Origin: Chitinophaga sp. sic0106
GTDB lineage: Bacteria > Bacteroidota > Bacteroidia > Chitinophagales > Chitinophagaceae
Direction of reading: 5' to 3'
Length of the DNA: 64,000 nucleotides
Assembly: GCF_019219075.1 (NCBI RefSeq)
Contig: NZ_JAHUWJ010000001.1
Location: 558,001 to 622,000 of the forward strand
Positions 52,362-63,510 of the stretch are shown piece by piece; position 1 is the stretch's first letter; each line of letters opens with the position of its first letter. The position numbers were made by a program, and so were the translations under genes. A model generated the notes under the pieces. It saw nothing but the letters and a program-made list of their open reading frames with translations. It searched no databases and was not told where the DNA came from.

Positions 52362-52964
52362 TTATGCTTTTTCGAACAGTGCAGTAACTGCATCCCAGTT
52401 TACTACATTCCAGAAAGCAGCCAGGTATTCCGGACGGCGGTTCTGGTATTTCAGGTAGTAAGCGTGTTCCCAAACGTCAACACCCAGGATAGGAGTGCCT
52501 TTTACTTCAGCTACGTCCATCAGGGGATTGTCCTGGTTAGGAGTAGAGGTAACTTCCAGTTTGCCATCTTTAACGATGAGCCATGCCCAACCGGAACCGA
52601 AGCGGGTAGCGCCGGCAGCGTTGAATTTCTCCTTGAAAGCATCGAAAGAACCGAAAGCGCTGTTGATAGCGTCTGCCAGTTTACCGGATGGCTGACCACC
52701 TTTGTTTGGGCCAATGATGTTCCAGAAGAAACTGTGGTTCCAGTGACCACCACCGTTGTTTCTTACCGCAGGGCTGATTTTGCCGGCGTTGGCTACCAGC
52801 TCTTCCAGGGACTTATTTTCGTTTTCAGTACCTGCAACAGCTTTGTTCAGGTTGTCAACATAAGCCTGGTGGTGCTTACCATGGTGGATTTCCATAGTTT
52901 GTTTGTCAATATGTGGTTCTAACGCATCTGTAGCGTAAGGTAAGCTCGGAAGTGTAAATGCCAT
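52362..52964 (-). CDS. Superoxide dismutase (Fe/Mn type)
   Basis: Converts superoxide to oxygen and hydrogen peroxide in the cytoplasm. Metal ligands: His27 ([13 protein letters not shown]), His77 ([10 protein letters not shown]), and Asp plus His in [21 protein letters not shown]. 200 aa is typical and no signal peptide is present. The [11 protein letters not shown] and FGSGWAWL pattern with Gly-Gln usage leans toward Mn or cambialistic types, but metal choice cannot be fixed from sequence alone. It has its own promoter and is monocistronic. Confidence 0.96.
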   Translation of the reverse strand: MAFTLPSLPYATDALEPHIDKQTMEIHHGKHHQAYVDNLNKAVAGTENENKSLEELVANAGKISPAVRNNGGGHWNHSFFWNIIGPNKGGQPSGKLADAINSAFGSFDAFKEKFNAAGATRFGSGWAWLIVKDGKLEVTSTPNQDNPLMDVAEVKGTPILGVDVWEHAYYLKYQNRRPEYLAAFWNVVNWDAVTALFEKA

Positions 52965-53010
52965 AACTCAGTTTTTTATGGGTTTATAATATTTTTTTCG
53001 AGATAGTCGC

Positions 53011-53041
53011 CAAATTTACTGCCTATCTGGCTAAAAATCAA
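53011..53041 (-). promoter_or_regulatory. Promoter of sod
   Basis: On the minus strand: TTG (53041-53039), 20 nt, TAAATTTG (53018-53011). Near-perfect Bacteroidota promoter, giving a leader of about 40 nt before the ATG at 52964. Confidence 0.65.
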
Positions 53042-53225
53042 TTAAGAATTTTGATACCCCTATCAATTATAAATATATAATCCTCGCATCACATGAATGG
53101 TTGACTTGGACATATGATTTTTTATTTTAAATTTACAGACACTCGGTTTAACAGGACGTAACACAGGCGTTTTCGTATATGCCTATATGTTGTGAGTTAC
53201 CTATTGTTTGTTTAAAACGTTTAGT

Positions 53226-53930
53226 ATGCAGACAGCCTCGGAATTAGGCCAGAACTTTTCCCTCTCCGCCTTGCAAAAGGAGAACGAGCAATTAAGGCAT
53301 CGCGTGCAATGGCTGGAAGGTATCCTGCATCATGTACCCGCTATGTTGTATAGTTATGATAACAACAAGAAAAGTATAACCTGGTGTAATCAGGGCCTTG
53401 CAGAAGCATTTGGCTGCACACCCGCTGAACTGGAAGGGTTGGGAATGGACTTTTTCAAAAGTATCATGCATCCCGATGACTTTAAATTGGCCGCTGTGGC
53501 CCAGCAATCATTCCGGAATCATAAACAGCAATTCGGAGGCATTGTCAGAGTAAAGAAGCAGGGGGAAGACGAATACCGCTGGTTATTAGGCCTGGAAGTA
53601 CCCTTTACGCAAAATGAAAACGGGGAGGTAGTAGAAATCATCTGCGCGTTCCTGGACCTGTCGGGCGCCATGGATACCAACGCAGCCCTCTCTGATGCCC
53701 TTGCAGAAATCCTGCGCCGGCAAAATGAAAACCTGTTGAATAAACTTACCGCCAGAGAAAAAGATGTACTGGCCCTCGCAGTACAGGGTTTAAACAATAA
53801 AGAAATCGCAAACACGTTAAACCTGAGTAGATATACTGTGGAAACTCATCGTAAAAATATCCGGCTGAAGTTAAAGGTGAGGAATAGCACTGAGCTGGTT
53901 TCACTTGCCCGGAAGATCGGATTTCAATAG
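53226..53930 (+). CDS. PAS domain and LuxR-type HTH transcription regulator
   Basis: Regulator of 234 aa without a receiver domain. Residues ~10-30 form a short coiled coil (LQKENEQLRHRVQWLEGIL), ~30-150 a PAS domain (VPAMLYSYDNNKKSITWCNQGLAEAFG, then PDDF and the PAC-like EYRWLLGLEVPF), and ~170-234 the LuxR HTH (LTAREKDVLALAVQGLNNKEIANTLNLSRYTVETHRKNIR). The PAS ligand is unknown. ATG at 53226 preferred to an upstream TTG. A palindrome 180 nt downstream of the gene is a candidate target or belongs to the next gene. Confidence 0.88.
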   Translation: MQTASELGQNFSLSALQKENEQLRHRVQWLEGILHHVPAMLYSYDNNKKSITWCNQGLAEAFGCTPAELEGLGMDFFKSIMHPDDFKLAAVAQQSFRNHKQQFGGIVRVKKQGEDEYRWLLGLEVPFTQNENGEVVEIICAFLDLSGAMDTNAALSDALAEILRRQNENLLNKLTAREKDVLALAVQGLNNKEIANTLNLSRYTVETHRKNIRLKLKVRNSTELVSLARKIGFQ

Positions 53931-54106
53931 CCAATAAGGAGAAAATAGTATCGGTTTTTTACAGACTTTTCTTGATAAAATTTGATGTCAACAAAATATT
54001 ATACCTGTTGAATTTTTATCATTTAAATTGTATTTTTCTGAAAACCAAAGTATAAGAGTTCCAAAGCCGGTGTCGTTTTTGCTAAACATTGCTAAAAAAG
54101 TTCGAA

Positions 54107-54128
54107 AAATACCCAAGGTTGGGTATTT
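54107..54128. promoter_or_regulatory. Operator-like dyad AAATACCCAA-GG-TTGGGTATTT
   Basis: Two perfect 10-bp half sites (54107-54116 and 54119-54128) separated by two bases, in the AT-rich gap before a small gene. Just upstream lie two copies of TTGCTAAA (within 54078-54098). The form fits a dimeric helix-turn-helix regulator; the adjacent LuxR-type protein is one candidate. Confidence 0.5.
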
Positions 54129-54223
54129 GCTCGCTTTTGATTCTCCAGTAATTTAGTAAAATAATATTATGTATGTTTTATTCGCATCCAGATATGATTA
54201 TTGGCTGAAACACCCCTATCACT

Positions 54224-54433
54224 ATGATAACCGAGGAAAGAGCATTTTACATTTTGCAGCTGGAACAAACGGCTTCTGCTGAAGAGATTGTAGCCCGTTA
54301 CGAGAGTTTGAAAGATCAGTATAGAAAAATAAAAGATGAAACAGAGGATCTGAGAACCCGGCTTGCCTATCAATTGAAACAAATTGAATTAGATGACGTA
54401 TTCATATTTTTCAGAAGAAAACAGAGGATTTGA
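54224..54433 (+). CDS. Small protein with J-domain-like sequence lacking HPD
   Basis: Hypothetical protein of 69 aa. AFYILQLEQTASAEEIVARYESLKDQY resembles helices I-II of a DnaJ J-domain (Y.IL.......S..EI...Y..L...Y), but the invariant HPD between helices II and III is absent: the sequence goes on KIKDETEDLRTRLAYQLKQIELDDVF, which could be helix III. Such J-like proteins cannot stimulate DnaK in the normal way. Starts at ATG 54224, about 96 nt after the palindrome. Being short and AT-rich, it is less certain than its neighbours. Confidence 0.6.
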   Translation: MITEERAFYILQLEQTASAEEIVARYESLKDQYRKIKDETEDLRTRLAYQLKQIELDDVFIFFRRKQRI

Positions 54434-54605
54434 CTTAGCTTTTTAGATTTTCATTCGTTGTATTTTTAAGCTCAGTTCATCCATTGTTTGTCTTCAAACA
54501 AACAATCCTCAAAATAACCCCGTACCGGCTGTCCAACCCTGACTGGCAGGTGAATTTTATTTGCTTATATTTATGGATTCAAACCCTACCTAAACTGTAA
54601 AGCTT

Positions 54606-55541
54606 ATGCAAATTGTTACGTATGTCATTATTCTATTGGCAGTCCTTTTTCTGTTGTCGTGTTTTGTGACAGTGCAGCAGGGAACCATTGCTGTAACCAC
54701 CATCTTTGGAAAGTATAATCGTGCACTTCCTCCCGGTCTGAACTTCAAAATTCCCGTGATTGAAAAGGTTTTCAAGAGAATATCTATCCAAAACAGGTCT
54801 GTAGAGCTGGAGTTCCAGGCGATCACCATCGATCAGGCGAACGTATATTTTAAAGCGATGCTGTTGTATTCTGTATGGAACCAGCAGGAAGAAACGATCA
54901 AAAACGTGGCCTTCAAATTTATGGATGAGCGCAGCTTTATGCAGGCGCTGGTACGTACTATTGAAGGTTCTATCCGTGGCTTCGTGGCTACCAAACGCCA
55001 GTCTGAAGTGCTGGGCCTGCGCCGCGATATCACTGAACACGTAAAAGAGCAGATAGATCAAACGCTGGAAGAGTGGGGCTATCACCTGCAGGATCTCCAG
55101 ATGAACGATATCACTTTTGATGAAGCTATCATGCGCTCCATGGCGCAGGTGGTAGCATCCAATAACCTGAAAGCTGCTGCTGAAAACGAAGGTCAGGCAT
55201 TACTGATCACTAAAACCAAGGCGGCAGAAGCAGATGGTAACGCCATCAAAATTGCAGCAGAAGCAGAACGTCAGGCAGCGCAGCTGCGTGGTATGGGTGT
55301 GGCCCTGTTCCGCGAAGAGGTGGCCAAAGGTATGAGTCTTGCCGCTAAAGAAATGCAGCAGGCTAACCTGGATACTTCTGTTATCCTCTTTTCTATGTGG
55401 ACGGAAGCGATCAAAAACTTTGCTGAAAACGGTAAGGGTAACGTGATCTTCCTCGACGGCTCTTCTGAAGGTATGGATAAAACCATGCAACAGATGATGG
55501 CCATGAATAAGCTGATGGATCCTGGATTTCCTAAGAAGTAA
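54606..55541 (+). CDS. SPFH domain (stomatin/prohibitin-like) membrane protein
   Basis: Membrane-anchored scaffold of 311 aa. One N-terminal hydrophobic helix (VTYVIILLAVLFLLSCFVTV), then the SPFH domain (QQGTIAVTTIFGKYNRALPPGLNFKIPVIEKVFKRISIQ) and, from about 190, an alanine/glutamate-rich helical region (ENEGQALLITKTKAAEADGNAIKIAAEAERQAAQLRG), typical for oligomer formation. Such proteins organise membrane microdomains or control FtsH-type proteases. No NfeD partner is adjacent. Confidence 0.92.
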   Translation: MQIVTYVIILLAVLFLLSCFVTVQQGTIAVTTIFGKYNRALPPGLNFKIPVIEKVFKRISIQNRSVELEFQAITIDQANVYFKAMLLYSVWNQQEETIKNVAFKFMDERSFMQALVRTIEGSIRGFVATKRQSEVLGLRRDITEHVKEQIDQTLEEWGYHLQDLQMNDITFDEAIMRSMAQVVASNNLKAAAENEGQALLITKTKAAEADGNAIKIAAEAERQAAQLRGMGVALFREEVAKGMSLAAKEMQQANLDTSVILFSMWTEAIKNFAENGKGNVIFLDGSSEGMDKTMQQMMAMNKLMDPGFPKK

Positions 55542-55561
55542 GGATTCCTGAACCTGATAAG

Positions 55562-55598
55562 AAAAAGCCTGATGTGTTATACACATCAGGCTTTTTTT
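55562..55598. terminator. Bidirectional terminator between SPFH and tadA genes
   Basis: Perfect 16-bp arms AAAAAGCCTGATGTGT (55562-55577) / ACACATCAGGCTTTTT (55581-55596), 3-nt loop TAT, T-tract on both strands. Confidence 0.9.
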
Positions 55599-55631
55599 AT
55601 TGACGCAACATTCGGTTTCGTTTGGTGCGGT

Positions 55632-56075
55632 TTATTTTCTACGGGAAGAGAAGAATGTTTTCATCAGCGTCAGGCTTTCTTCCCGGCCGGGGCCCTCTTC
55701 CAGTTTGGTTTTTGGGTGAAAGGGAGATGTTGTACCCGTGGCGCGGCGATAACTGTTTTTATCATCTGGTGCGGCGTATACAATGCGGCCGATCTTACTC
55801 CAGTATAAGGCGCCTGCGCACATAAGGCAAGGTTCTACTGTTACGTATAGGGTAGCATCCATCAGGTACTTACTGCTGAGTGTATTGAAGGCTGCGGTTA
55901 ATGCAATCATTTCCGCATGTGCCGTACAGTCGCTAAGCATTTCTACCTGGTTGTAACCACGACCAATAATACGTTCGTTAAGTACCACTACTGCACCAAT
56001 AGGCACTTCCCCTGCGTCAAAGGCCTTGCGGGCCTCTGCGAGCGCCTGCTTCATAAAATACTGATCATCCATCAT
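55632..56075 (-). CDS. Nucleoside deaminase, TadA-like
   Basis: Zinc deaminase of 147 aa. CTAHAEMIAL (zinc His and catalytic Glu) and VTVEPCLMCAGAL (zinc Cys pair) are intact; EVPIGAVVVLNERIIGRGYNQ is shared with tRNA adenosine deaminase, which makes inosine at the wobble position of tRNA-Arg. The tRNA-contact C-terminus (YRRATGTTSPFHPKTKLEEG) differs somewhat, so guanine or cytosine deaminase cannot be excluded. It starts 1 nt after the ligA stop and is co-transcribed with it. Confidence 0.88.
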   Translation of the reverse strand: MMDDQYFMKQALAEARKAFDAGEVPIGAVVVLNERIIGRGYNQVEMLSDCTAHAEMIALTAAFNTLSSKYLMDATLYVTVEPCLMCAGALYWSKIGRIVYAAPDDKNSYRRATGTTSPFHPKTKLEEGPGREESLTLMKTFFSSRRK

Positions 56076-56076
56076 G

Positions 56077-58215
<2,139 letters not shown>

Positions 58216-58338
58216 TTATCTTTTCTGCTGGCGAAGGCCAGCACTGGGTTAATGGAAAAAATACTGCTTAAAGTTTCAAAAATTTGGTAATTTTTAGGTT
58301 ATTTGAAGCTACGTTTTTGAAAAGCAGCATTTTATTGT

Positions 58339-58351
58339 AATTCCACGTTAG
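58339..58351 (+). promoter_or_regulatory. Motif TAATTCCACGTTA, copy 1
   Basis: Lies 3 nt before the ATG of the NUDIX-HTH regulator gene. The same 13 bases occur once more at 59458-59470, within the next intergenic region (TTnTAATTCCACGTTA in both). Possible regulator binding site; not palindromic. Confidence 0.4.
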
Positions 58352-58354
58352 TCT

Positions 58355-59077
58355 ATGATGTCATCCATGTCCACCAAGAACATCAATACACACCTTGTTG
58401 AAATAAAGGATTATTTCAAGGTCGCCATTTCGGTCGACTGTGTGATCTTTGGTTTTAATAATGATGAGTTAAAGGTATTATTAATTGAGTCTGACCTGAA
58501 GGAATTCAAGGGCAACTGGTCGCTGTTGGGCGACATTGTGCGGCCTGAGGAAGAGTTGGATGCAGCCGCTTACCGGGTATTGAAGGAGCGCACCGGCCTG
58601 GAGGATGTGTATATGGAGCAGGTGCAGACCTTTGGTGGTATACAGCGCCATCCTGCCGGGAGAGTGATAACGGTGGCTTATTATTCCCTTGTAAACATAG
58701 AGCATGTGGAGCTGAAGATGTATAATAATGAGCTACACTGGCACAGCGTAAAAGATATTCAGTACATGGCGTTTGACCATAAACAGATCCTGGATACCTG
58801 CCATGAGCGGCTGAAGCAGCAGGTGATGGTACAGCCGGTCGGGTTTAATCTTCTCCCTAAAAAATTCTCACTCCGCGAGCTGCAAAACCTTTATGAAGCC
58901 ATTTTAGATGTACAACTGGACAGAAGAAATTTCCGCAAGAAGTTTTTAAGTATGGATTTGCTGATGGACCTGAATGAGGAGGAAGCCGATGTGCCTCATC
59001 GTCCGGCCAAGCTATATAAATTCAATTTTGATAAGTACGACCAGCGTAAAAAGCGCTATTTGGGTATTGGCTTTTAA
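58355..59077 (+). CDS. NUDIX-HTH transcriptional regulator (NrtR/AraR-like)
   Basis: 240 aa. Residues ~20-160 form a NUDIX-like fold (VDCVIFGFNNDELKVLLIESDLKEFKGNWSLLG, then RPEEELDAAAYRVLKERTGLE), but the NUDIX box lacks the full GX5EX7REUXEE pattern, so it binds rather than cleaves a nucleotide sugar or sugar ligand. The C-terminal part (~165-240, FTLRELQNLYEAIL-like: FSLRELQNLYEAILDVQLDRRNFRKKF) is the winged HTH of this family. In Bacteroides a homologue (AraR) controls arabinose use; no arabinose genes are in this window. Confidence 0.88.
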   Translation: MMSSMSTKNINTHLVEIKDYFKVAISVDCVIFGFNNDELKVLLIESDLKEFKGNWSLLGDIVRPEEELDAAAYRVLKERTGLEDVYMEQVQTFGGIQRHPAGRVITVAYYSLVNIEHVELKMYNNELHWHSVKDIQYMAFDHKQILDTCHERLKQQVMVQPVGFNLLPKKFSLRELQNLYEAILDVQLDRRNFRKKFLSMDLLMDLNEEEADVPHRPAKLYKFNFDKYDQRKKRYLGIGF

Positions 59078-59457
59078 ATACCATAAACTGATATTTTTTT
59101 ATCACCTACTTAGGCCTTCAGAGATATCTCCGTTAAAATAAAATTTCTTTCAAATCCTTTACTGTAAAGGCTTAGGAGCCTGTTGCATGAATTTGTCATT
59201 TTTACAATTTTATTTTCCAAAAAAGGTTCGGAAAACTTTGTTTTTAACAAAAATTTAATTAAGATTGTGTAAGATATACACATCCTAAGAAATCATCTGT
59301 TTTTGATGATGCCATATTTGCCGAAAAGATAATCGCTAAAGTAATTGTTGTAATGACCAGTATGTAGAAATCCTTGTTGATCAGAAAAGTATCTATCTGA
59401 TTTTTCTTACATCATTAATTAATTTAAAAATAAAGTTTTTCTCTATAGTTGATTTTA

Positions 59458-59470
59458 TAATTCCACGTTA
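59458..59470 (+). promoter_or_regulatory. Motif TAATTCCACGTTA, copy 2
   Basis: Second copy of the word found before the NUDIX-HTH gene, here 51 nt upstream of a terminator and overlapping an ATG at 59470. Suggests a shared regulator for both sites (inference). Confidence 0.4.
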
Positions 59471-59520
59471 TGAAACAAAAGGCTGCTTCGCATTTTTGCC
59501 TGGTGTCTTTTCCATTTAAT

Positions 59521-59555
59521 TTCCCTTGTACTGCCCGTACAAGGGAATTTTTTTT
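59521..59555 (+). terminator. Strong terminator about 380 nt before icmF
   Basis: Perfect 11-bp stem TTCCCTTGTAC (59521-59531) / GTACAAGGGAA (59537-59547), loop TGCCC, then eight T. It is too far (about 440 nt) from the NUDIX-HTH stop to be its ordinary end, so it either ends a short transcript or attenuates the icmF mRNA. Confidence 0.85.
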
Positions 59556-59559
59556 AGGG

Positions 59560-59725
59560 AGATGCTAAGCCGGCAGGGGGCAAGTCCCCGGTCAACCGGT
59601 CAGTCCAATTGACCAGATTTATCGTGACGAGCAGATGCTGATAAAGCCTGGCCACGGCCACCAGCGGGCCGCACCCTATACTTCAGGACAACCTGAGCGC
59701 GTCCTGCAGGAGGGGGCAAAAAATC
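59560..59725 (+). other. GC-rich block of short stems in the icmF leader
   Basis: Possible stems: GGGG-6 nt-CCCC near 59577-59590, GGTCAA/TTGACC (near 59592-59616), TGGCC/GGCCA (near 59649-59660), AGGAC/GTCCT (near 59687-59707). It lacks the B12-box and GCCACTG core of cobalamin riboswitches. An open frame in the same phase as the small ATG frame also runs through it to about 59752. Nature undecided: leader RNA, repeat or gene remnant. Confidence 0.35.
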
Positions 59726-59938
59726 TCCCTTTTCGACAATTTTATTCATAAGCCAATCCTCTTTAATAATCATCTAACCTACCATAAGGTTCGTTTCATA
59801 AACCCTTAATATTCCCCGTTACCATTGAAAGCTGATTAATGAAATCCCACCACCTTCCGGTGACAGCAGGATGATTCCGGCCAAAGAATACGTAAATTGC
59901 AAATCGCACAAACCTGTGCGTCTAAACAAGATCATAAT

Positions 59939-62900
59939 ATGTCGTATACACCAAAAAACAAGGTTCGCATTGTAACGGCGGCCGCCTTATTCGATGGTCA
60001 TGATGCTGCTATCAATATCATGCGCCGCATCATGCAGGCAAAGGGAGCTGAGGTGATTCACCTGGGGCATAACCGCTCTGCTGCAGAAATAGTGGATTGT
60101 GCCATCCAGGAAGATGCACAGGGTATTGCTGTAACATCCTACCAGGGAGGCCACGTGGAGTTTTTTAAGTACATGTACGACCTGTTAAAAGAAAAAGGCT
60201 GTGGACATATTAAAATATTCGGTGGCGGCGGCGGAACAATCCTGCCTACAGAGCTGGAGGAACTGCATGCCTATGGCATTGCACGACTATATTCCCCTGA
60301 CGATGGCCGCCAGATGGGCCTGGAAGGAATGATTGAAGACCTGATCAGCCGCTGTGATACACCTATTGAGCCATTGCCGGCAGGAACAGGCGGTGAAGAT
60401 ATTGCCCTCCTCCAGCAGGACAAAAACCCGAAAATCATTGCCAGAGCCATCTCTCTGGCAGAAAGCGATATGCCGGTAGCTATGCTCAACGGCAAAAAAT
60501 CCCGTACAGCCGTTACCGTAGGTGAAGATGTGGCGGAAATCACCACCACCGCCGATGGTATTCCTGTGCTGGGTATTACCGGTACCGGTGGCGCCGGTAA
60601 AAGTAGCGTGACAGATGAGCTGGTACGCCGCTTTATCAACCAGCATACCGACAAAACTATTGCAGTCATTTCTGTAGATCCCTCCAAGAAAAAAACCGGT
60701 GGGGCTTTGCTGGGAGATCGTATCCGCATGAACTCCATTCACCACCCGAGAGCCTACATGCGCTCCCTGGCCACCCGCGAAAGCGACAAAGCCATCAGTG
60801 AGCATATCCAGGAAGCCATCGACATCTGCAAAGCAGCGGCCTTTGACTTCATCATCCTGGAAACTTCCGGTATCGGGCAAAGTGATACTGCGATCACTGA
60901 CTACTGCGATGTATCCCTCTACGTGATGACGCCTGAATACGGCGCCGCCTCACAGCTGGAGAAAATCAACATGCTCGATTACGCAGATGTAATCGCTATC
61001 AATAAATTCGATAAAGCCGGCGCCCTCGATGCCCTGCACGATGTGCGCAAGCAGTATAAACGTAACCACAACCTCTGGACAGCCAAAGACGAAGAGCTGC
61101 CAGTGGTAGGCTCCATCGCCTCGCAATTCAATGATGCCGGCATCAACCTGCTCTTTGAAAAAGTGATGGAGAAAGTGGTAGAAAAATCAGGTGTTGCTTT
61201 CGGGGAGATTGAACATGAAAGCGTGAAAGCTACCACCACCAAATCCCAGATCATACCGCCGGCACGCGTACGTTACCTGGCCGAAATAGGAGAGGCTATC
61301 GGAGATTACGGGACCTGGGTAAATGAGCAATGCAAAATTGCCACACAACTGTACCAGATCGCCGGTGTAATGAAGCTGCAGCTCGATGATGCTAAACTTG
61401 CTACCCTGGCTGACATTCAGCAACAATTACATAAAGAACTGCACCCGGATTGCAAGCAACTGATCGATAACTGGCCGGCCTTACAGCAGCAGTATACTGC
61501 TGAATTCTATGAATTTAAGGTGAGGGATAAAGTGATCAAACTGCCTAATTACACAGAAAGTTTGAGCCATAGCCGTATCCCTAAAGTGAGTTTACCTAAG
61601 TACAGCGACTGGGGCGACATCCTTCGCTGGCAGCTCACGGAAAATGTGCCTGGTGAATTCCCGTACGCAGCAGGGGTATTCCCGCTGAAACGCGAAGGAG
61701 AAGATCCTACCCGTATGTTTGCAGGTGAAGGTGGTCCGGAAAGAACAAATAAACGTTTCCATTACGTATCGCTCGATCAGCCGGCTAAGCGCTTGTCCAC
61801 CGCGTTTGACAGCGTTACCCTGTACGGAGAAGATCCGGCAGTGCGTCCTGACATCTACGGTAAAATAGGTAACTCCGGTGTAAGCATTGCAACGGTGGAT
61901 GATGCCAAAAAACTCTACAGTGGCTTCGACCTCTGCGATCCGAAAACCTCTGTGTCCATGACCATCAATGGTCCGGCGCCCATCCTGCTGGCGTTTTTCA
62001 TGAATGCCGCCATCGATCAGCAGTGCGAGAAATACATCAAAGAAAATGGGTTGACTGAAAAAGTAAAGGCCATTATCCGCGATAAATTTAAAGATCATCC
62101 GCTGCCACATTATAATGGTGATCTGCCTGCGGGGAATGATGGACTGGGGCTTTCCCTGCTGGGAATTTCCGGTGAAGAAGTACTGGATAAGGAGATCTAT
62201 GAAAAGATAAAGGCCCATGCACTGAGCACCGTTCGCGGTACCGTGCAGGCCGACATTCTGAAAGAAGATCAGGCACAAAACACCTGTATTTTCTCGACAG
62301 AGTTTGCGCTGAAGCTAATGGGCGATGTACAGGAGTATTTCATCAATACCAAAGTGCGCAACTTCTATTCTGTAAGTATTTCCGGTTATCACATTGCTGA
62401 AGCGGGTGCCAACCCGATTACACAACTGGCGTTTACGCTGGCTAACGGATTTACTTATGTGGAGTATTATCTGAGTCGCGGTATGAATATCGATGACTTT
62501 GCACCTAATCTCTCCTTCTTCTTCAGCAATGGTATGGACCCTGAATATGCGGTGATAGGCCGTGTGGCGCGCCGTATCTGGGCTAAAGCTATCAAGTATA
62601 AATACAAGGGCAACGACCGCTCACAGAAGCTGAAATATCATATTCAGACCAGCGGCAGGAGTTTGCACGCACAGGAAATTGATTTCAACGATATCCGCAC
62701 TACACTGCAGGCGTTATACGCGATCTACGATAACTGTAACTCTCTTCATACCAACGCTTATGATGAGGCTATTACCACGCCTACAGAGGAAAGTGTGCGG
62801 AGAGCAATGGCCATTCAGCTGATCATTAACCGTGAGTTGGGTACTGCTAAAAATGAGAATCCGATACAGGGGTCTTTCTTTATTGAGGAACTGACAGAAC

Positions 62901-63334
62901 TGGTAGAAGAAGCCGTACTCGCGGAGTTCCAGCGCATTACCGAGCGCGGAGGCGTGCTGGGTGCCATGGAAAGAATGTACCAGCGTAATAAGATCCAGGA
63001 AGAGAGCATGTATTATGAGTCGCTCAAACATACCGGCGAATATCCGATTGTGGGCGTGAATACCTTCCTGAATAAGAACGGATCTCCAACGGTTATTCCT
63101 GCGGAGGTAATTCGTAGTACTACCGAAGAAAAGGATTTCCAGATCAATACCCTGGATGCCTTCCAGCACCGCCACGCCGTGAAGGCCGAGGCTGCGCTGA
63201 AGCAGCTGAAACAGGTGGCTGTAAACAACGGCAACTTGTTTGAGGAACTGATGGAAACAGTGAAGCATTGCTCACTGGGGCAGATCACCCACGCATTGTA
63301 TGAAGTGGGGGGGCAGTACAGGAGAAATATGTAA
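59939..63334 (+). CDS. icmF: Fused isobutyryl-CoA mutase IcmF
   Basis: B12-dependent acyl-CoA mutase of 1131 aa that rearranges the carbon skeleton of isobutyryl/n-butyryl-CoA (or isovaleryl/pivalyl-CoA). Order: B12-binding domain (1-140; FDGHDAAIN with the cobalt-ligand His), MeaB-like G-protein chaperone (about 200-430; [10 protein letters not shown]-loop, [20 protein letters not shown]), linker, and the mutase TIM barrel (from about 560). The substrate-gating residue in TRMFAGEG is Phe594, as in isobutyryl-CoA mutases; methylmalonyl-CoA mutases have Tyr there. The ATG at 59939 gives the usual N-terminus. The self-contained chaperone protects against B12 inactivation. Confidence 0.95.
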   Translation: MSYTPKNKVRIVTAAALFDGHDAAINIMRRIMQAKGAEVIHLGHNRSAAEIVDCAIQEDAQGIAVTSYQGGHVEFFKYMYDLLKEKGCGHIKIFGGGGGTILPTELEELHAYGIARLYSPDDGRQMGLEGMIEDLISRCDTPIEPLPAGTGGEDIALLQQDKNPKIIARAISLAESDMPVAMLNGKKSRTAVTVGEDVAEITTTADGIPVLGITGTGGAGKSSVTDELVRRFINQHTDKTIAVISVDPSKKKTGGALLGDRIRMNSIHHPRAYMRSLATRESDKAISEHIQEAIDICKAAAFDFIILETSGIGQSDTAITDYCDVSLYVMTPEYGAASQLEKINMLDYADVIAINKFDKAGALDALHDVRKQYKRNHNLWTAKDEELPVVGSIASQFNDAGINLLFEKVMEKVVEKSGVAFGEIEHESVKATTTKSQIIPPARVRYLAEIGEAIGDYGTWVNEQCKIATQLYQIAGVMKLQLDDAKLATLADIQQQLHKELHPDCKQLIDNWPALQQQYTAEFYEFKVRDKVIKLPNYTESLSHSRIPKVSLPKYSDWGDILRWQLTENVPGEFPYAAGVFPLKREGEDPTRMFAGEGGPERTNKRFHYVSLDQPAKRLSTAFDSVTLYGEDPAVRPDIYGKIGNSGVSIATVDDAKKLYSGFDLCDPKTSVSMTINGPAPILLAFFMNAAIDQQCEKYIKENGLTEKVKAIIRDKFKDHPLPHYNGDLPAGNDGLGLSLLGISGEEVLDKEIYEKIKAHALSTVRGTVQADILKEDQAQNTCIFSTEFALKLMGDVQEYFINTKVRNFYSVSISGYHIAEAGANPITQLAFTLANGFTYVEYYLSRGMNIDDFAPNLSFFFSNGMDPEYAVIGRVARRIWAKAIKYKYKGNDRSQKLKYHIQTSGRSLHAQEIDFNDIRTTLQALYAIYDNCNSLHTNAYDEAITTPTEESVRRAMAIQLIINRELGTAKNENPIQGSFFIEELTELVEEAVLAEFQRITERGGVLGAMERMYQRNKIQEESMYYESLKHTGEYPIVGVNTFLNKNGSPTVIPAEVIRSTTEEKDFQINTLDAFQHRHAVKAEAALKQLKQVAVNNGNLFEELMETVKHCSLGQITHALYEVGGQYRRNM

Positions 63335-63352
63335 TGCCATATTGTAAATATA

Positions 63353-63430
63353 GAACGGGTAGGGCTGGGACGAAAGTGCCGGCCCTACCCGTTCCAGGCC
63401 ATTTGCCTGCGGCAAATGGCCTGGAACGGG
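63353..63430. repeat. Two mutually exclusive long hairpins after icmF
   Basis: Hairpin A: 13-bp arms GAACGGGTAGGGC (63353-63365) and GCCCTACCCGTTC (63382-63394). Hairpin B: perfect 20-bp arms 63388-63407 and 63411-63430, loop TGC (GCA on the minus strand). CCCGTTC (63388-63394) belongs to both, so only one can form at a time. Only TTTAATAAA follows, so it is a weak classical terminator. Confidence 0.75.
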
Positions 63431-63510
63431 TTTAATAAATTTCAGGCAAATCGATTTAGCAAATCCCGAAATCTTTGCTATTTTACACTTTCATAAACAA
63501 CAAAACAGCT

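Larger units (their letters stand above)
59078..59938. other. Long intergenic region and icmF leader
   Basis: About 860 nt. The first 380 nt are AT-rich with small dyads (TGTGTA/TACACA near 59265-59281; ATCATC/GATGAT near 59298-59316). Then come the second copy of the 13-base motif, a 33-codon ATG frame (59470-59568) that contains a strong terminator, and a GC-rich block of short stems (59560-59725). The rest up to icmF is AT-rich and featureless. Confidence 0.55.

Noticed and set aside
59470..59752. Small ATG frame of 32 residues, and an in-phase open stretch of about 60 codons beyond its TAA
   Set aside because: A perfect terminator lies inside the first part and the second has no clear protein character; kept as leader structure instead.
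59560..59938. Cobalamin riboswitch before icmF
   Set aside because: The conserved B12 box and GCCACTG core are missing; only generic short stems are present.
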